The position numbers and the translations under genes were made by a program. From Darksidea phi (Eukaryota; Ascomycota; Dothideomycetes; Pleosporales; Lentitheciaceae), in NCBI GenBank assembly GCA_030770425.1, contig JASJFT010000037.1, positions 62,001 to 126,000 on the forward strand: a DNA stretch of 64,000 nt, in the 5' to 3' direction. Shown here piece by piece: positions 12,550 through 23,806 of the stretch. The first letter of the stretch is position 1. Every line of letters begins with the position of its first letter. Below the pieces are notes generated by a model that saw only the letters and a list, made by a program, of their open reading frames with translations, searched no databases and had not been told where the DNA came from.

Positions 12550-13848
12550 ATGGCCGAGGCTCAGAAACCAAAGTACGACAGCTTACCCGGTATCGACACG
12601 GCGCCCGACGTTTACGAGACCCCCGAGCTCGCCGAGGATGTCTCCACACTCCCCGCGTCCACCGCAGTCTCAGAGTCAGGCGGCGATTCTGACGCTGAAG
12701 CCTCTGGAATTCAGCATCAGCGACTCCAAACGGACCAAGCTCGGAGCCGCTTCCAACCTTCGCGGGTAGATGCTCATGGCGTAGACTTCTCCGATAACAT
12801 CACTGCACAACGGCGCTCGTACCGCACATCAACACGGGCACAGCGACGGCGAGGTGAAATACTAGGTGATGATAGTGATGAAGACAAGGAGTCGTTTTCA
12901 CTGAAACTTATGCGGATCAAGCGGGAGCTGGGAGAACTAGAGAGCGAATACCAAAAGAGGGTGGAATCGGGTGACAAGAGCAAGGTTGAAGAGCACGATC
13001 CGAGGGAGGTCATAACCTTCATATCTGACAAGGTGGATCAGATCTACACCATGCGGCGGGGTGGAATTCGAGGCGCAGAACCCCAGCTCGAACGCACGAT
13101 TGACAAGTTCAACAACTACCCGCCGTACGGTCCTTCACCCGGCATTACGAAAGCTATTGCGAACCAGCCACCCCTCCCTGGATCCCAAGTTCAGCGCGGC
13201 CAGCTCGAATACGTGCTCAACCAAGCAGCAGAATTCGACGCACGGCTTGCGCAATTGGAAAAGAATCTAGGTCTAAATGGCAACACAATGCCGGATATAG
13301 GTGAAAAGGCACCATTTCCAGTGTTTACAACACTAGAGCGGATCGAGCAGACAATAGGCCTTGTGGGTGATGCAACACAAGGGAATCTCGAAGCCGCAAG
13401 CACCCATATCAAAAACCTAATAACAGACGCCGAACAATTAAAACTTACCCAACAAGACTCTTCCCGGACCAACGACAACCCTAAATCTCTCACCCACAAC
13501 CCCGAGCAAGAAGCCAAAATCAACGCGCTATACGGTACACTCCCTTCAATCGAAAAGCTTTCGCCCATCCTCCCCTTGGTGCTCGAGCGGCTACGCACGC
13601 TGAGGCTAGTACATACGAGTGCGTGGCAGGCGGACGAGGTGCTGACGGAATTGGAGAATAGACAGTCGCAGCAGGAGGAGGAGATTAAGAAGTGGGAGAA
13701 GGCGCTGGTGGAGTTAGAAGGGGATGTAAAAGAATGTGAGAAGGCGTTACAGGGAAATATGAAGGTGGTGGGGGATTGGGTGAAGAAGATTGAGGAGAAG
13801 GTGGAGAGTTTGCCGGGGTATGGGACGACGGCGGTGCCAGAGGAATGA
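12550..13848 (+). CDS. Dynactin subunit 2 (dynamitin, p50)
   Basis: Single exon, 432 aa. The start at 12550 was chosen because MAEAQKPKYDSLPGIDTAPD is the conserved dynamitin N-terminus (the MA-x-KY-x-x-LPGID-x-x-PDVYETPEL pattern), while the upstream extension looks like leader. The N-terminal ~110 residues are acidic and disordered. Coiled coils follow (ESFSLKLMRIKRELGELESEYQKR), then a helical bundle and a last coiled coil ending near residue 420. In dynactin, p50 forms the shoulder with p150 and p24, links the sidearm to the Arp1 filament, and supports dynein transport and nuclear migration in hyphae. The filamentous-fungal gene name is not certain, so none is given. Confidence 0.92.
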   Translation: MAEAQKPKYDSLPGIDTAPDVYETPELAEDVSTLPASTAVSESGGDSDAEASGIQHQRLQTDQARSRFQPSRVDAHGVDFSDNITAQRRSYRTSTRAQRRRGEILGDDSDEDKESFSLKLMRIKRELGELESEYQKRVESGDKSKVEEHDPREVITFISDKVDQIYTMRRGGIRGAEPQLERTIDKFNNYPPYGPSPGITKAIANQPPLPGSQVQRGQLEYVLNQAAEFDARLAQLEKNLGLNGNTMPDIGEKAPFPVFTTLERIEQTIGLVGDATQGNLEAASTHIKNLITDAEQLKLTQQDSSRTNDNPKSLTHNPEQEAKINALYGTLPSIEKLSPILPLVLERLRTLRLVHTSAWQADEVLTELENRQSQQEEEIKKWEKALVELEGDVKECEKALQGNMKVVGDWVKKIEEKVESLPGYGTTAVPEE

Positions 13849-14685
13849 ATGACTAAATCGAAGGAAAGCTGAGCTGGCATGACGTTGTGGAAGCTATTTA
13901 TGCTCTTGCCTGCTATTTTGGCTCAAAGTGATCGGTGCAGCTGCCGAAAGAGCTACAAAGCGTCGCGCGAGGCCAACGCATCTTATTACCCACATCAATC
14001 ATGGTCTGGCATGGAGTTCACAAGAGGGTCCTTACCCACTATCTTGATACCCTTCCATAGCTTTCGGTGCAAAGCGCAAACGCGACTTTGCATGTTCAAT
14101 CCACTCCAGACAGTGCTCTCCACCACATGCCCCTTTAGAACTCCTCATTCCCAACTTTCTCCGGCCCCTATAGAGAGGCATTGACTACAAGCAAGTTGGC
14201 CAGGTGCTTTTGAAGGCAAACCGGCAAACGATGCTCAAACCGAAGTGCCTCTAGCGCGCATGCAGTTCCAGGCACCCATCCACAACCTCTCGATTCTTCG
14301 GGACTCCTCATCGATCGGCCGTTTAAATTCACCACATCACTGGCCTGTACATTTCCCAAGACCTCTAGTTGCACCCAAGCCTCAAACAGGCCACGTTCTA
14401 AATGACCGCCAGAGGACTACACTTCCAGTCCAACGCCCATTACGAAGTAGTGTGTAAAAGGCAAGTGGAGGCTAATATCCAGAACCCAACCTCTCTGCAT
14501 GGCATGCGAGCTGCCTGAACAAGGCGTCTACGAGGCGACACGGATGACGGATGACCGCTGTGGCAGTCCTATAACGAGGGCTTCGTGATCAGCTTCTGGG
14601 CAGCCGGTTCCTGGACATTGATGTTTCGCACATGTGTAAGAGGTCCACTGTTTTGTTTTGCTGGGGTCGCCGTGCACCCTTCTCA
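13849..14685. other. Convergent interval, dynamitin / ANCHR-like
   Basis: 837 bp. One ORF (13879-14184, plus) starts with a hydrophobic, signal-like stretch and has several cysteines, but codon use and length do not set it apart from chance. No RNA gene or repeat seen. Confidence 0.4.
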
Positions 14686-15876
14686 TCAGGCAGCAGCCTG
14701 CTTCCTCCTTTTCTTATCCTTACTATACAATACCGCCTTGTGCCGCCGTTCCTCCCATCCCGCGCTCTCCCCCCGATGGCCCTCCATCCAGCAATTTTGG
14801 CAGTACAGATCGCCCTCACAGCCCGTACACTTCAACGTAGCATCATCGTTGCAGATAACACACCACGTATCGACCTCATCATCAAGATCTTTAGTGAAGC
14901 TAGACTGGACCTTTGGAGGTTTCTTGGCCGGGGAGAAAGAAGGTGCGGAGGGTAGGCCTAAGGGGTCAGTCTGAGGTTTCGAGAGCGCGGTGAGGCGGGC
15001 TGTGAGGGCATCTTCGATGGCTTGCGTTTTGGCTAGATCATCGGCGGGGAGAGAAGTTGGCGCTGAGGGAAGTAACAAGCCGCCATCATCTGAATCTTTG
15101 GTGTTCTCCTTCTTTGAGTCGGTCTGTTGGGTGCTCGAGGCGGAGTCTTTGTCATCCTCTGGAGGTGGTGATGGTGGATCATACTTCCTGCTAACCTCTA
15201 GCTCAGCCATAATCCTTGCAATCACATCATCTGTCTCCTCATCCTCCGTCTTCTTCTCCCCTTCGCCTTCGTGCTCATCTTCATCTTGATCCTCCTTACC
15301 CACTCTCACGCCACCGCTCCCAATATCCACTTCAACGTTCTCCCAATCCGTCAATTCCTCCTCCTTATGCACGCCTTGCGCCACCATTGGTTGTGCCTTT
15401 CCCTCCGCTCTACCTCGTTGCACCTCCGGCAATATCTTCTTCATATCCCTTAGAAGCTTTCCCAGGTCATTCTGATCCTTGCTACTAATATCCCACTCCT
15501 CCCTCGGCCCCAACTCTGCGAGCAATTCCTCTAAACACTTCTCATCCTCTAGATTTATCTCCGTCCCACCTCCACCGACGCCTTCTGCAATACCCTCGAG
15601 ATAGCTAGGCGCACCCGGAACTATGGTCAGCGCGCTACTTGTATGCGCGTCATCTGTGGAGGTAGTTCGCGAGGGTTTCGGAGAGCTTGAAGGGGAGGCA
15701 GAACCGAGGCGTGCGAAGCGTGCTTCAAGGTCATTTGGCGCATCGGCGGGAGGAGCTGTTTTCGAAGTTGAGGAGCTTATAGAGCTAGGAAAAGATGTGT
15801 CGAAGCTAACAGATGACTTCTTAAGCGCATTCAGGCGGGCGAGCAGGGCATCGTCGTGGGGCGTTAGGTCGGGCAT
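14686..15876 (-). CDS. ANCHR/ZFYVE19-like zinc-binding protein
   Basis: Single exon, 396 aa. The start ATG at 15876 opens MPDLTPHDDALLARLNALKKSS, the conserved N-terminal leader seen in fungal relatives of ANCHR (ZFYVE19), which also begin by counting off an 'LxARLNALK' helix. The middle is acidic, Ser/Pro-rich and disordered, with a short helical stretch DDVIARIMAELEVSRKYD. The C-terminus is a B-box-like zinc module: CVICNDDATLKCTGCEGDLY, then CQNCW...H. Human ANCHR retains VPS4 at the midbody in the abscission checkpoint; whether the fungal protein does this is inference. No FYVE-type basic R(R/K)HHCR motif is visible, so phosphoinositide binding is not supported. The very C-terminus is basic (KDKKRRK). 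Confidence 0.75.
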   Translation of the reverse strand: MPDLTPHDDALLARLNALKKSSVSFDTSFPSSISSSTSKTAPPADAPNDLEARFARLGSASPSSSPKPSRTTSTDDAHTSSALTIVPGAPSYLEGIAEGVGGGGTEINLEDEKCLEELLAELGPREEWDISSKDQNDLGKLLRDMKKILPEVQRGRAEGKAQPMVAQGVHKEEELTDWENVEVDIGSGGVRVGKEDQDEDEHEGEGEKKTEDEETDDVIARIMAELEVSRKYDPPSPPPEDDKDSASSTQQTDSKKENTKDSDDGGLLLPSAPTSLPADDLAKTQAIEDALTARLTALSKPQTDPLGLPSAPSFSPAKKPPKVQSSFTKDLDDEVDTWCVICNDDATLKCTGCEGDLYCQNCWMEGHRGESAGWEERRHKAVLYSKDKKRRKQAAA

Positions 15877-16209
15877 TGCGAGTTAGGGAAGCTTCGAGTA
15901 GCTTTGTCTAAGAAATCTGTAGCTGTAGTGACTGTATGTATATAGTTATATTGTGTGTGCAAGCTTCTTGGCCTTGGATGTCGGGTGTAAGAACCGAGAG
16001 TTGGCCGCAGTTCGGAGGTGTGCGGAGGTCAAGCCTCGGCGAAGCTTGCTAGGTGGGGGAGGGGTACGTATCCATGGCATAACTGTAGCACGACCGCCTC
16101 CAGGTACTGGTTGAAGAAAGCGCGCCGTACTTTCGTAGAATTGTCTACCGCATCTTAGAAGATTGAAATTTGATGCATTGTTGAGATTATCCCGCTTAAG
16201 TGAAACCTT
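15877..16209. other. Intergenic, 333 bp
   Basis: Promoter side of the ANCHR-like gene and 3' side of the kinase-like gene, both on the minus strand. Nothing specific seen. Confidence 0.4.
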
Positions 16210-17895
16210 TCAATACGAACTATAGTAATGTTTGGAATCGATATCTGCTTCCGAAAAGTCGATCGGAAATGGGACATCGTTAGTGACGGCCGGTAAGTCT
16301 GCCCATGTGTCCTTCAGATCGACTAGAAGCGATTGAAAATGCGCTTCGCCGTATTCGAATAAGCAGTGGGCAAGAAATATGAGCCCGTACGCTGCTGTCT
16401 TTCGAAATTCGACTACACGATATAGGTCAGCGTTTTTTGCATGCGTGAGTTTCCGCCATCCGATGAACACATTTTGAACACTATACTCGCGCACAGCCGC
16501 GGACCTTTCTTCTGGGGTAAGCCCAGTTAGTTTTGGTCGGGGTGCCAGATCCAGTGTCTCAGGCTCAAGTCCATCCCAGTCGAGGAAGGCTGGGTCGGGA
16601 TTGTGGTTGAAGAGCGGTGAGACATGGCAAGACTGCCAGTCGATGATATCAGTGATCTTTTCGGGGTTATGTGGCTCAACGAAGATGTTGTCTTCATGTA
16701 AATCATTATGCCAGAGGTACGGGTTTGTGATGGCTGTGTCCTGCGGGATAAGAGCATTGACGATTTGTTGGTACCATGCAGAAGCAGTAAGCTTCTTTCC
16801 TGGGTCTAGTCGGTAGAGCTTAGGACCGCAGAATAAGGCAGTCTGTTTGGAGGATTCCAACGACTGTATTGCCTTAGTCTCTCGTGTTCTGATTGCTTGC
16901 AGATACTGCGTTAGAGAAGCCCCTACAGACTTGTCAGCGGCTGCGCGAAGATGTTGCGAACCACAACGTACATGGCCCTCTCTCAATATCCAAATTTGAT
17001 CGACCTGCATCAGACCAATCCCGGCCTGTAGCCGGGCCAATAGCAAACTCCGGATCTCTGACGGCCTTGCCATCTTTGAGGTAGTGGTTGCCTGCTGGTG
17101 GCTGCACATCTCCGCGTAGTACAAGCTGCCGTAATGTGAGAATGAAACGCCTAGCCATTGCTTCTGGAGCCGTGTCACTGCAAGAAGGACGTGAAGCTTT
17201 TGAGGCAGTGTCATCGTGCCCCAGACGTGAGACAACGGAACACCCTCAACTTTATCCATGATGATAAATTTAGCCCCAATAGAATGCACTTTGGCTTGTG
17301 AATTCCATGAATGGACGCGAGGCACTGGTGTGTTAAGCATCTTTCTAGCCTCCATAATCAGTTGCGTTAGCAGGAACCGGCACTGACAATTTTCAGAGTC
17401 AACGTACGAAGTCCATCGTGGCGACTTCACTGGCCGTAGTAAAGTGAGGAATGCCAGCGTTCGGGTTAGGCACCTTGACTACCACTTCTCGGCCATTTTC
17501 CATAGTCATAAGGAAAGCTTTGTTGAATATGCCGTCAGAGTACTTCTTGATAGAAATGCACTGAACAGCGCCAATCGAATCTGCAGCGACACTTGCGAGC
17601 TTGTTCAAGTCGAATCTGATCTCTCGCTTTCGGTGGTTTTCGACCTCATCTACAACAAATCGGCCACGCGTGAATTTAAAGAATTCATCGTTAGAATTCC
17701 AGTCTGACACGGATGAGTGATATGTTGAATCGTGTTCGATTGGGCATGCTTACCTGTCTGAGAAGAGCCCATACTAGCAGGACAATGGTGGTAGGGTGGC
17801 GTTGGAGCTGTGGAGATCAGACGGCAGTGTTGGCTCCAGTTTAATTTGGTGCTTTCAATGTAGCGCTGAAAATGGGCGGATAGAGGGCGGCACAT
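16210..17895 (-). CDS. AIM9/APH-family phosphotransferase-like protein
   Basis: Three exons, 17895-17754, 17703-17408 and 17349-16210, give 525 aa with phases agreeing. The first exon adds ~47 residues rich in Arg/Ser/His with almost no acids, like a mitochondrial presequence; a second in-frame Met lies near residue 42. The joined sequence then runs DWNSNDEFFKFTRGRFVVDE, the usual opening of the fungal 'altered inheritance of mitochondria protein 9'-like family. The APH/choline-kinase fold is evident. An ATP-lysine strand ends in VVVKVPNPNAG. The catalytic loop is HNDLHEDNIFV (H-x-D-x4-N), and IIDWQS supplies the metal Asp. The family is large in filamentous fungi and its substrate is unknown; despite the name, aminoglycoside resistance should not be assumed. 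The acceptor of intron 2 (tatggag) is not pyrimidine-rich, so that border is less sure. Confidence 0.8.
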
Positions 17896-18327
17896 ATTCG
17901 TGAATTATAACCGTTCTGATGACGCGGAAAAGTGCATCGCACCCATCACACGAACATCAGATTGCCGGGAGAATTGAGGGCTAAAATGGTACAGAAAACA
18001 TGATTAGTCTAGTCAACAATACTTTGCTAAAGAAAGAGAGAGATGATGGCGCCGTAGGCGCTGTGGATGGTGTTGTTCCAGAGAGCGCAGGTATTCGAGA
18101 GCTCAAGACGCTCGGGCATCTGTAAGGTTAAGCGCTAAAAGGACAGGAATTATATCCTGAAACAAATGTGTTAAAATGTGCTAATTTTACAAGGTCTATT
18201 TGGGTCCCCTAAAAGGGCTGTGGGTATTTTCTATCTTTCTGGATTGGTCGGTCAAATCGCCAGACTCGTTGTGAATGGAGTCTATATCTATTTACACAAA
18301 GTAGAGAAGTCTAATGTCCTATCGCAA
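17896..18327. other. Intergenic, 432 bp
   Basis: Between the LETM1 stop and the kinase-like start (tandem, minus). Moderately AT-rich with no ORF of note. Confidence 0.4.
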
Positions 18328-20101
18328 TTACTCCTTCTTCTCGCCAGCCTTCTCTTTCGCGAGATCTTTATCTCCTGTCTCTTCGGCAGACCTCTGATCC
18401 TGCTCCGCACGTTCAGCACTTCCGGTACTGGCTGAGGTATCCCCAGTGCTGGCCTCCGCCCCTTTGTTCTTCTCAGGCTCTTCGACCGGCTGCTTAGGCT
18501 TGTCATCCTCGTCGATATTCTCGGTATCTTTCGGTGAAGCGGTGGCCTTATTCTCGTGACCCTCGCTCTGTTGATTTTCCTCCTCAATAAGCTCCTGTTG
18601 TTCCTTGAGCACCTCAAGACGCTGTTTGTTCGTTGCAGCACCTTCCGCATTGTGCACCTCAAGCTCGATTTCGTGGTACAGCTCTTCAGGGATACTAGAC
18701 AGCACAGCCTCAAGAGCATCAAGTTGAGAAGTCATCTCGGACTCCTTACCTTGTGCGTACACAAAAGCATTGGAGAGTACCAGTAGCGTAGATGGCACGC
18801 CGTACTTCAGACGAAGATCTAACCATGTCTGGATATCCTCGCGTAACCGGGCGGGTGAGACGCCGTGCGTCTTCAGACCGCGGCTGGCGCAAGCGGCCTG
18901 CAATTCTGGAACTGAGAGCGAGTTCACGCCTTCGAAGGCGATGGCGCGGTCATCACGCTTGATTTGTCGCATGCGTACTCGGATCTGGTAACGGAGGAAA
19001 TTGTCTGTACCGAAAGATGCCATGTTCATGTAGCGACAGATAGCGACGAGCTGGGGTCGCGAAAGGTTGTCGAGGGTCAGGTCATCTTTAAAGATCTTGC
19101 AGACCTTGATGATCTCGTCTTGAGATGGTGATTCGCCCGTAGTTCGGACCTACGAAGACATATTAGAATCGCTTTTTGCCATAGGTGCGACTATTTGCTG
19201 TCTGGGATGCGTACCTTGCGGAAGAACTCGGAGAACTCTGCTCTCTGCGCGCTTTCGGCTGAGACCGGCAGTCCGGTCTCTTTCAGAGTCTGACGGAGGA
19301 AGTTGCTGACTTCCTGACGGGTGGATCGCAGAGTCTTAGCTTTTGCATCCTTGGAGGCTTGCCCCTCATACGTGCTAGGAAGCATGTTGGGAAAGAGTTT
19401 GAGGGCCACTGGCAGTAGCAACTCCGCAAAGGGAACGATAACGAAAACTGAGAACGGGACCAGGCGTCCTAGATCTTCAACGGTTCGTTTCAACTGTGCC
19501 AGGTTAGCCGACGTGATCCGATCAATGTCCAGAGACTCCGTACTTGTCTGTGCTCTCGCCGAGTGAGTTCGTAGCCGGCCGCCATCTTCAGAGCGAGCTT
19601 GGAACTGATCTTGACCTCGGCTACTAGCAGCTTCGTCCCATCCCAGTAGTGGGCCGCCTCCTTCTTGACCTTTTGCCAGACTGTGAGCTTCTGCTTTTCT
19701 TCCTTCTTTGCCAACGCTTTCTTCTCTTCCTTGCTTTCTGCGGCCGCTTTCTCCGCCGCTAACTCCGATAATGACCGCGCTTCGTGGGCTTTTGTCTTGG
19801 GGCTCGCGGTTGGCCCATCTTTGGGAATTGTGACATCTGGCAGCCCGGCCTTCTCTTGCGGCTTTTGCTGTTCATCCTTGGGCAGAGGTTTCTTCGCTTG
19901 CTCGGTGTTGAAGCCGGGAGGTGGGAAATTGCCGCCTGAATTGGATGACGTTGAAGTCTCGGTTGACATGGCACGGCGCGGAAGGAGGATTGCAATGGCT
20001 GGCATCGTCTTGGGCATCTGTCGGGAAGGCCGTCCGGCGGTTCTGATGCCCGCTCTGAAGACGGCGGGCGCTGCCCGGGTGGCAGCTCGACTGACGTACA
20101 T
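18328..20101 (-). CDS. MDM38: Mitochondrial LETM1/Mdm38 protein
   Basis: Exons 20101-19544, 19493-19215 and 19149-18328 give 552 aa; introns are 51 and 65 nt. The start MYVSRAATRAAP opens an Arg/Ala-rich mitochondrial presequence; a longer upstream frame is possible but less typical. A Lys/Glu-rich coil follows, then WQKVKKEAAHYWDGTKLL, the LETM1 signature. The YELTRREHRQ/LKRTVEDLGRLVPFS motif is restored exactly across intron 1. The single membrane helix spans LVPFSVFVIVPFAELLLPVAL, and the ribosome-binding-like domain continues through LSRPQLVAICRYM. Mdm38/LETM1 sits in the inner membrane, supports K+/H+ exchange and binds mitoribosomes. The acidic C-terminal ~100 residues are low complexity. 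It is divergent from adenylate kinase. Confidence 0.94.
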
Positions 20102-20868
20102 TGCGCCGAATGCGAAGCGGAAGGGTAAGGAACGACAAAGAGTGGGAGTCTGGGATTGTACTGTGGAGAAGCAAGCCAAGCACACTGTCTAAAGACAGAT
20201 GCTGATGGAAAAAGGCGTAAGAAGTTGGGCGCTGAAGGCCGTCGTTGAGGAGTGACGCTGAAGGGCAGAATTCAAAGATGGTCCGCCAGGAACGAGCGTC
20301 GACCGGGCTTGGCTGCTTTTCCCCGAAACGTCCGCACACGTGTAGCCGGCCAGCCCAGCCCAGCCCAGCCCAAGCCCATGCCGACGTATTGCCCGCTCGC
20401 GGCCGGCTAGCCTGCACTCAACAGGACTCCTGGACCCATGTCGTGCCGTCACGGGACATTTGGCAGCGAACAGCACACAAGCGGTTTTACCCGATGGCGC
20501 CGCTCGTTCGAGCTGCGGACTGTATCGGCGGTGGCTTGTGCGCCGTTCATGGAGAACCCGGCTTTGAAATGTTGTGATGCGCCGACACCGTCTCCGATCC
20601 CGACTTCCCAGCACTTGTCCGCATCCTAGCTGACGAGACCTGGCCTGGCGGGTTCTTCGTCGTTTGCACTTACTCTCTCTTTTCGAAACTTCGATTTCCT
20701 ACCTCGTCCTATACCTCGTCCCCCATCGTACGCTGCCAACATGCACATCCGCTAGCTTCCGTGGACTTCACCTGAAGCCCTTCGGCTTCCCTTCCTCCGC
20801 TTCGGCTCTGCATATCCATATTCCACCTCGCCTATCTTCGCTTGCTATTACTACACAACCTGGATAGA
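20102..20868. promoter_or_regulatory. Shared intergenic region, LETM1 / adenylate kinase
   Basis: 767 bp between divergent start codons. It contains a (cagcc)n microsatellite at 20351-20370 and a pyrimidine-rich leader before 20869. ORFs here are GC-driven and unconvincing. Confidence 0.5.
20351..20370. repeat. (CAGCC)4 microsatellite
   Basis: Four perfect five-base units, followed by an imperfect fifth. It lies in the divergent promoter region between LETM1 and adenylate kinase. Confidence 0.85.
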
Positions 20869-21722
20869 ATGGCTCTTTCAAGGGCGGCAAGAATCATACT
20901 GGTTGGCGCACCGGGAGTAGGGAAAGGCACCCAAACCGAGCGCTTGATCAAGCGCTTCCCAGAGCTGGCGTCGATAAGCTCGGGTGATCTCTTGAGGAAG
21001 AATGTGAGGGAGAGAACGCCTCTGGGTACGCTGCGCACAGGTTCGCAACACCTATTGGTCTTTGCTGATCAATTGCAGGTATCCAAGCAGAGGCCAAGAT
21101 GCAGGCCGGCGCATTGGTCCCAGATACTATGATATTGCGACTCATCGTCAACGAGCTCACGACAAGAGGGTGGATACAAGACAGCAATCTCCGCCCTTAT
21201 ACTGTCTACTCAAGCTCCTTAGGCATGGATACGGAAGACACGGTGGATTCTGTCTTCATTCCCTCCGGCCTGAGGACATCAATGTACAGCTATTCCGACA
21301 ACCCGTCCGCTTCCTTCATCCTGGATGGCTTCCCGCGCACGGCATCGCAAGCGCTCCAACTCGATGCGATTGTCCCCATCAATATGGTGGTAAATCTTCA
21401 GACGCCTAGTGAGATCATCATTGAACGCATCTGCAATCGCTGGGTCCATGCACCCTCTGGACGCGTCTACAACACTACTTTCAACCCCCCTAAAATTGAA
21501 GGCAAAGATGATGTGACAGGTGAACCACTCACCAGGCGCTCGGACGATGATCCAGAAGTTTGGAAAGCGCGGCTGAAGACTTTCAATGAAACATACCAGT
21601 CGCTGCTGGAGCACTATGACAAGCATGGCGTCCTGTGGACTGTGAAGGGGAATAGCAGCGATGAAATCACCCCTAAGCTTTTTGACGAGTTTGGCAAACG
21701 GTTCGGCGCCGCAGACCACTGA
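20869..21722 (+). CDS. ADK2: Adenylate kinase, mitochondrial GTP:AMP type
   Basis: Exons 20869-21025 and 21079-21722 give 266 aa, with a 53-nt intron (gtacgc...ttgcag). The P-loop GAPGVGKGT sits at residues ~13-21, followed by the NMP-binding helix ([11 protein letters not shown]). The [10 protein letters not shown] motif and the long [18 protein letters not shown] to [11 protein letters not shown], place it in the AK2/AK3 group. The LID has no zinc cysteines. Fungal Adk2 proteins work in the mitochondrial matrix, recycling AMP with GTP or ATP. An insert of ~35 residues between [12 protein letters not shown] and the DGFPR motif is longer than in bacterial AK. It contains no consensus splice donor, so I treat it as coding, as in other fungi. 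Confidence 0.92.
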
Positions 21723-21925
21723 TACCTTGCCCTCGACGCCACTCGATTATATTCAGCGAGATGGCGCAGGACTGACGCTTCGGCGTGTTTGTTTGGGTGA
21801 CTCTTTCTCAATTCACTCAGTGTACATACATGCCCTTTCGTACATAGCTACTTCACCACTGTAGAACGATGTAATGACAATGTATACTTTCGCCTCTTGT
21901 TAATACACGCATTCGGCAATTCAGA

Positions 21926-23529
21926 ATGATCTCTTCTCACCATCGCGATCGCAGCGCCGACAACTACCAAGCCATGTATGAAGCCATCCGGGTCCATGTG
22001 CCCCACCAACCACTTGCAGCAAGCGAGAGCTCTGGCTCGACGTCAGCGACACCCCAGTTGTCACCAACCTCAACACCACTGACAGACCGCGGAATCCCCC
22101 ACGCCCCCGAAGAGCCCGACTTTGACCTTCTCGACGATCTTGAAGACTTGCAGCAAGAGTCTAGATTCCTTGCGCTTGACCCGCAAGCTGTGCTGTCGCT
22201 GAGGACCATGGCGGCTGATTTCAGCGAAGGCCGCCTGGAGACCTTCGTCGGCAAGCCGCAGAAGGAACTACCAGGCACCAAGGATGCATATGTCTCGTAT
22301 CTCGTAACCACAAAGGTTGGTCTCTGGCTCTCGAGCTCCGCTTTGTAGAGCGCAGCCTAACGTGCCACTCGCAGTCCGACTTCCAGTCCTTCCAGCGCTC
22401 CGAGTTCTCCCTCCGCCGCCGGTTCACAGACTTTGTCTTTCTCTGGAAACAGCTCTCGAAAGAGTATCCACAATGCGCCGTCCCGCCGCTACCCGACAAA
22501 CACAAGATGGAGTATGTGCGCGGCGATCGGTTCGGTCCGGACTTCACGCAGCGGCGCGCGCACTCGCTGCACCGCTTCCTCAAACGTATAACACTGCACC
22601 CGGTGCTGCGGCGAGCAATGCTACTTATAAGTTTTCTCGAAAGCCCCGATTGGAATCAGCATATGAAGGGCAGGTCATCGAGAGCAACCAGCACTTCTGA
22701 GCAGGCTGGAAGTGGTGGCTTTGTGGATGCGATTGCGGAGAGCTTCGTGAATACATTTACCAAGGTGCACAAGCCGGATAAGCGGTTCATCGAAGTCAGC
22801 GACCGGGCTACCAAACTAACTGAGGATCTATCGAATGTAGAGAAGATGGTGGTGCGTGTCGTAAGGCGGCAGGGAGACCTTGAGCAAGACTACAGCGACT
22901 TGGCAACTCAGTGCCAAAAGCTCATCACTCTGGAACCCGGCGTTGAGGGACCGCTGACTTCTTTCGCCTCTTCAGTTGCTACAACTTCACAAGGGTTCAA
23001 AGTCTTGAGGGACAACACAGATCAGAACTATCTGACCAGTCTACGAGATATGGACGCTTACGTTCTAGCACTCAAGAACCTTCTTCGCACTCGGGAAAGC
23101 AAACAGCTTGACTTCGAAGCGTTGACCGACTACCTGGCTAAGTCTGCTTCCGACCGCGATTCGCTAGCCAGCTCGCACGGTGCGGGAATGGGAGCCTCTG
23201 GCTTCCTCCGCTCCAAAGTCGAAGACTTTCGCGGCATTGATCATGAGCAAGCACGTAGGCAACGTGTTCGCAAGTTAGAGGTCGAGATCGAGAGATTGAC
23301 TGGCGAAGTGGAGAGCGCTAAGAAGGCTACCGAGGCTTTCGACGAGCATACAGTCAAGGAGGTTGAGGACTTTGAGCGCATCAAAGCAGTCGAGTTCAAA
23401 GATACATTGGGCGATCTGGCGGACACGCATATTGAGTTCTTCCAGGGTACGATTGAGACGTGGGAAAAGTTTCTAGAGGACATGCGGAAAGAGGAGGATG
23501 AGAGAAAGGCTGCGGTAGCATCCTCGTAA
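21926..23529 (+). CDS. SNX4: Sorting nexin-4 (Atg24/Snx4)
   Basis: Exons 21926-22315 and 22375-23529 join over a 59-nt intron (gttggt...tcgcag) to give 514 aa. After an acidic N-terminus, the PX domain (~residues 105-225) includes LRRRFTDFVFLWKQL, the RRF motif that reads PI3P, and VPPLPDKHKMEYVRGDRF, the proline loop. The remaining ~290 residues form a coiled-coil BAR region, with RFIEVSDRATKLTEDLSNVE as the first helix. Snx4 dimerises with Snx41/42 to recycle cargo from endosomes and is needed for pexophagy and the Cvt pathway. The donor GTTGGT is weaker than usual, but the frame and domain continue perfectly across it. Confidence 0.94.
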
Positions 23530-23806
23530 CAGCACGCGAACAAAGTCCGATACTTTTGGCAACCGTGAGATATTCTTTTCTAGCGCTTTGCGCAGGAGAG
23601 CTTAATGCTGCTGCTCTACATGGCGCTGTTGGCTTGTTGGGTCGAGTGTGGCTAATACCGTCATATGCGCTATTACTATGGAAAGACAGAGTTGCATAAA
23701 GAGCATGACCTCATCTCTATGAACCTAAACATCAATACTTGTCAACAATCTCCGCTTTGAGATCTACCCAGTCCATATGCACCCCCGACCTCTATGACCC
23801 TCTAAT

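Noticed and set aside
13879..14184. 101-codon ORF with a signal-peptide-like start and several cysteines
   Set aside because: Could suggest a small secreted protein, but cysteine spacing is irregular and there is no supporting context; the length is within chance.
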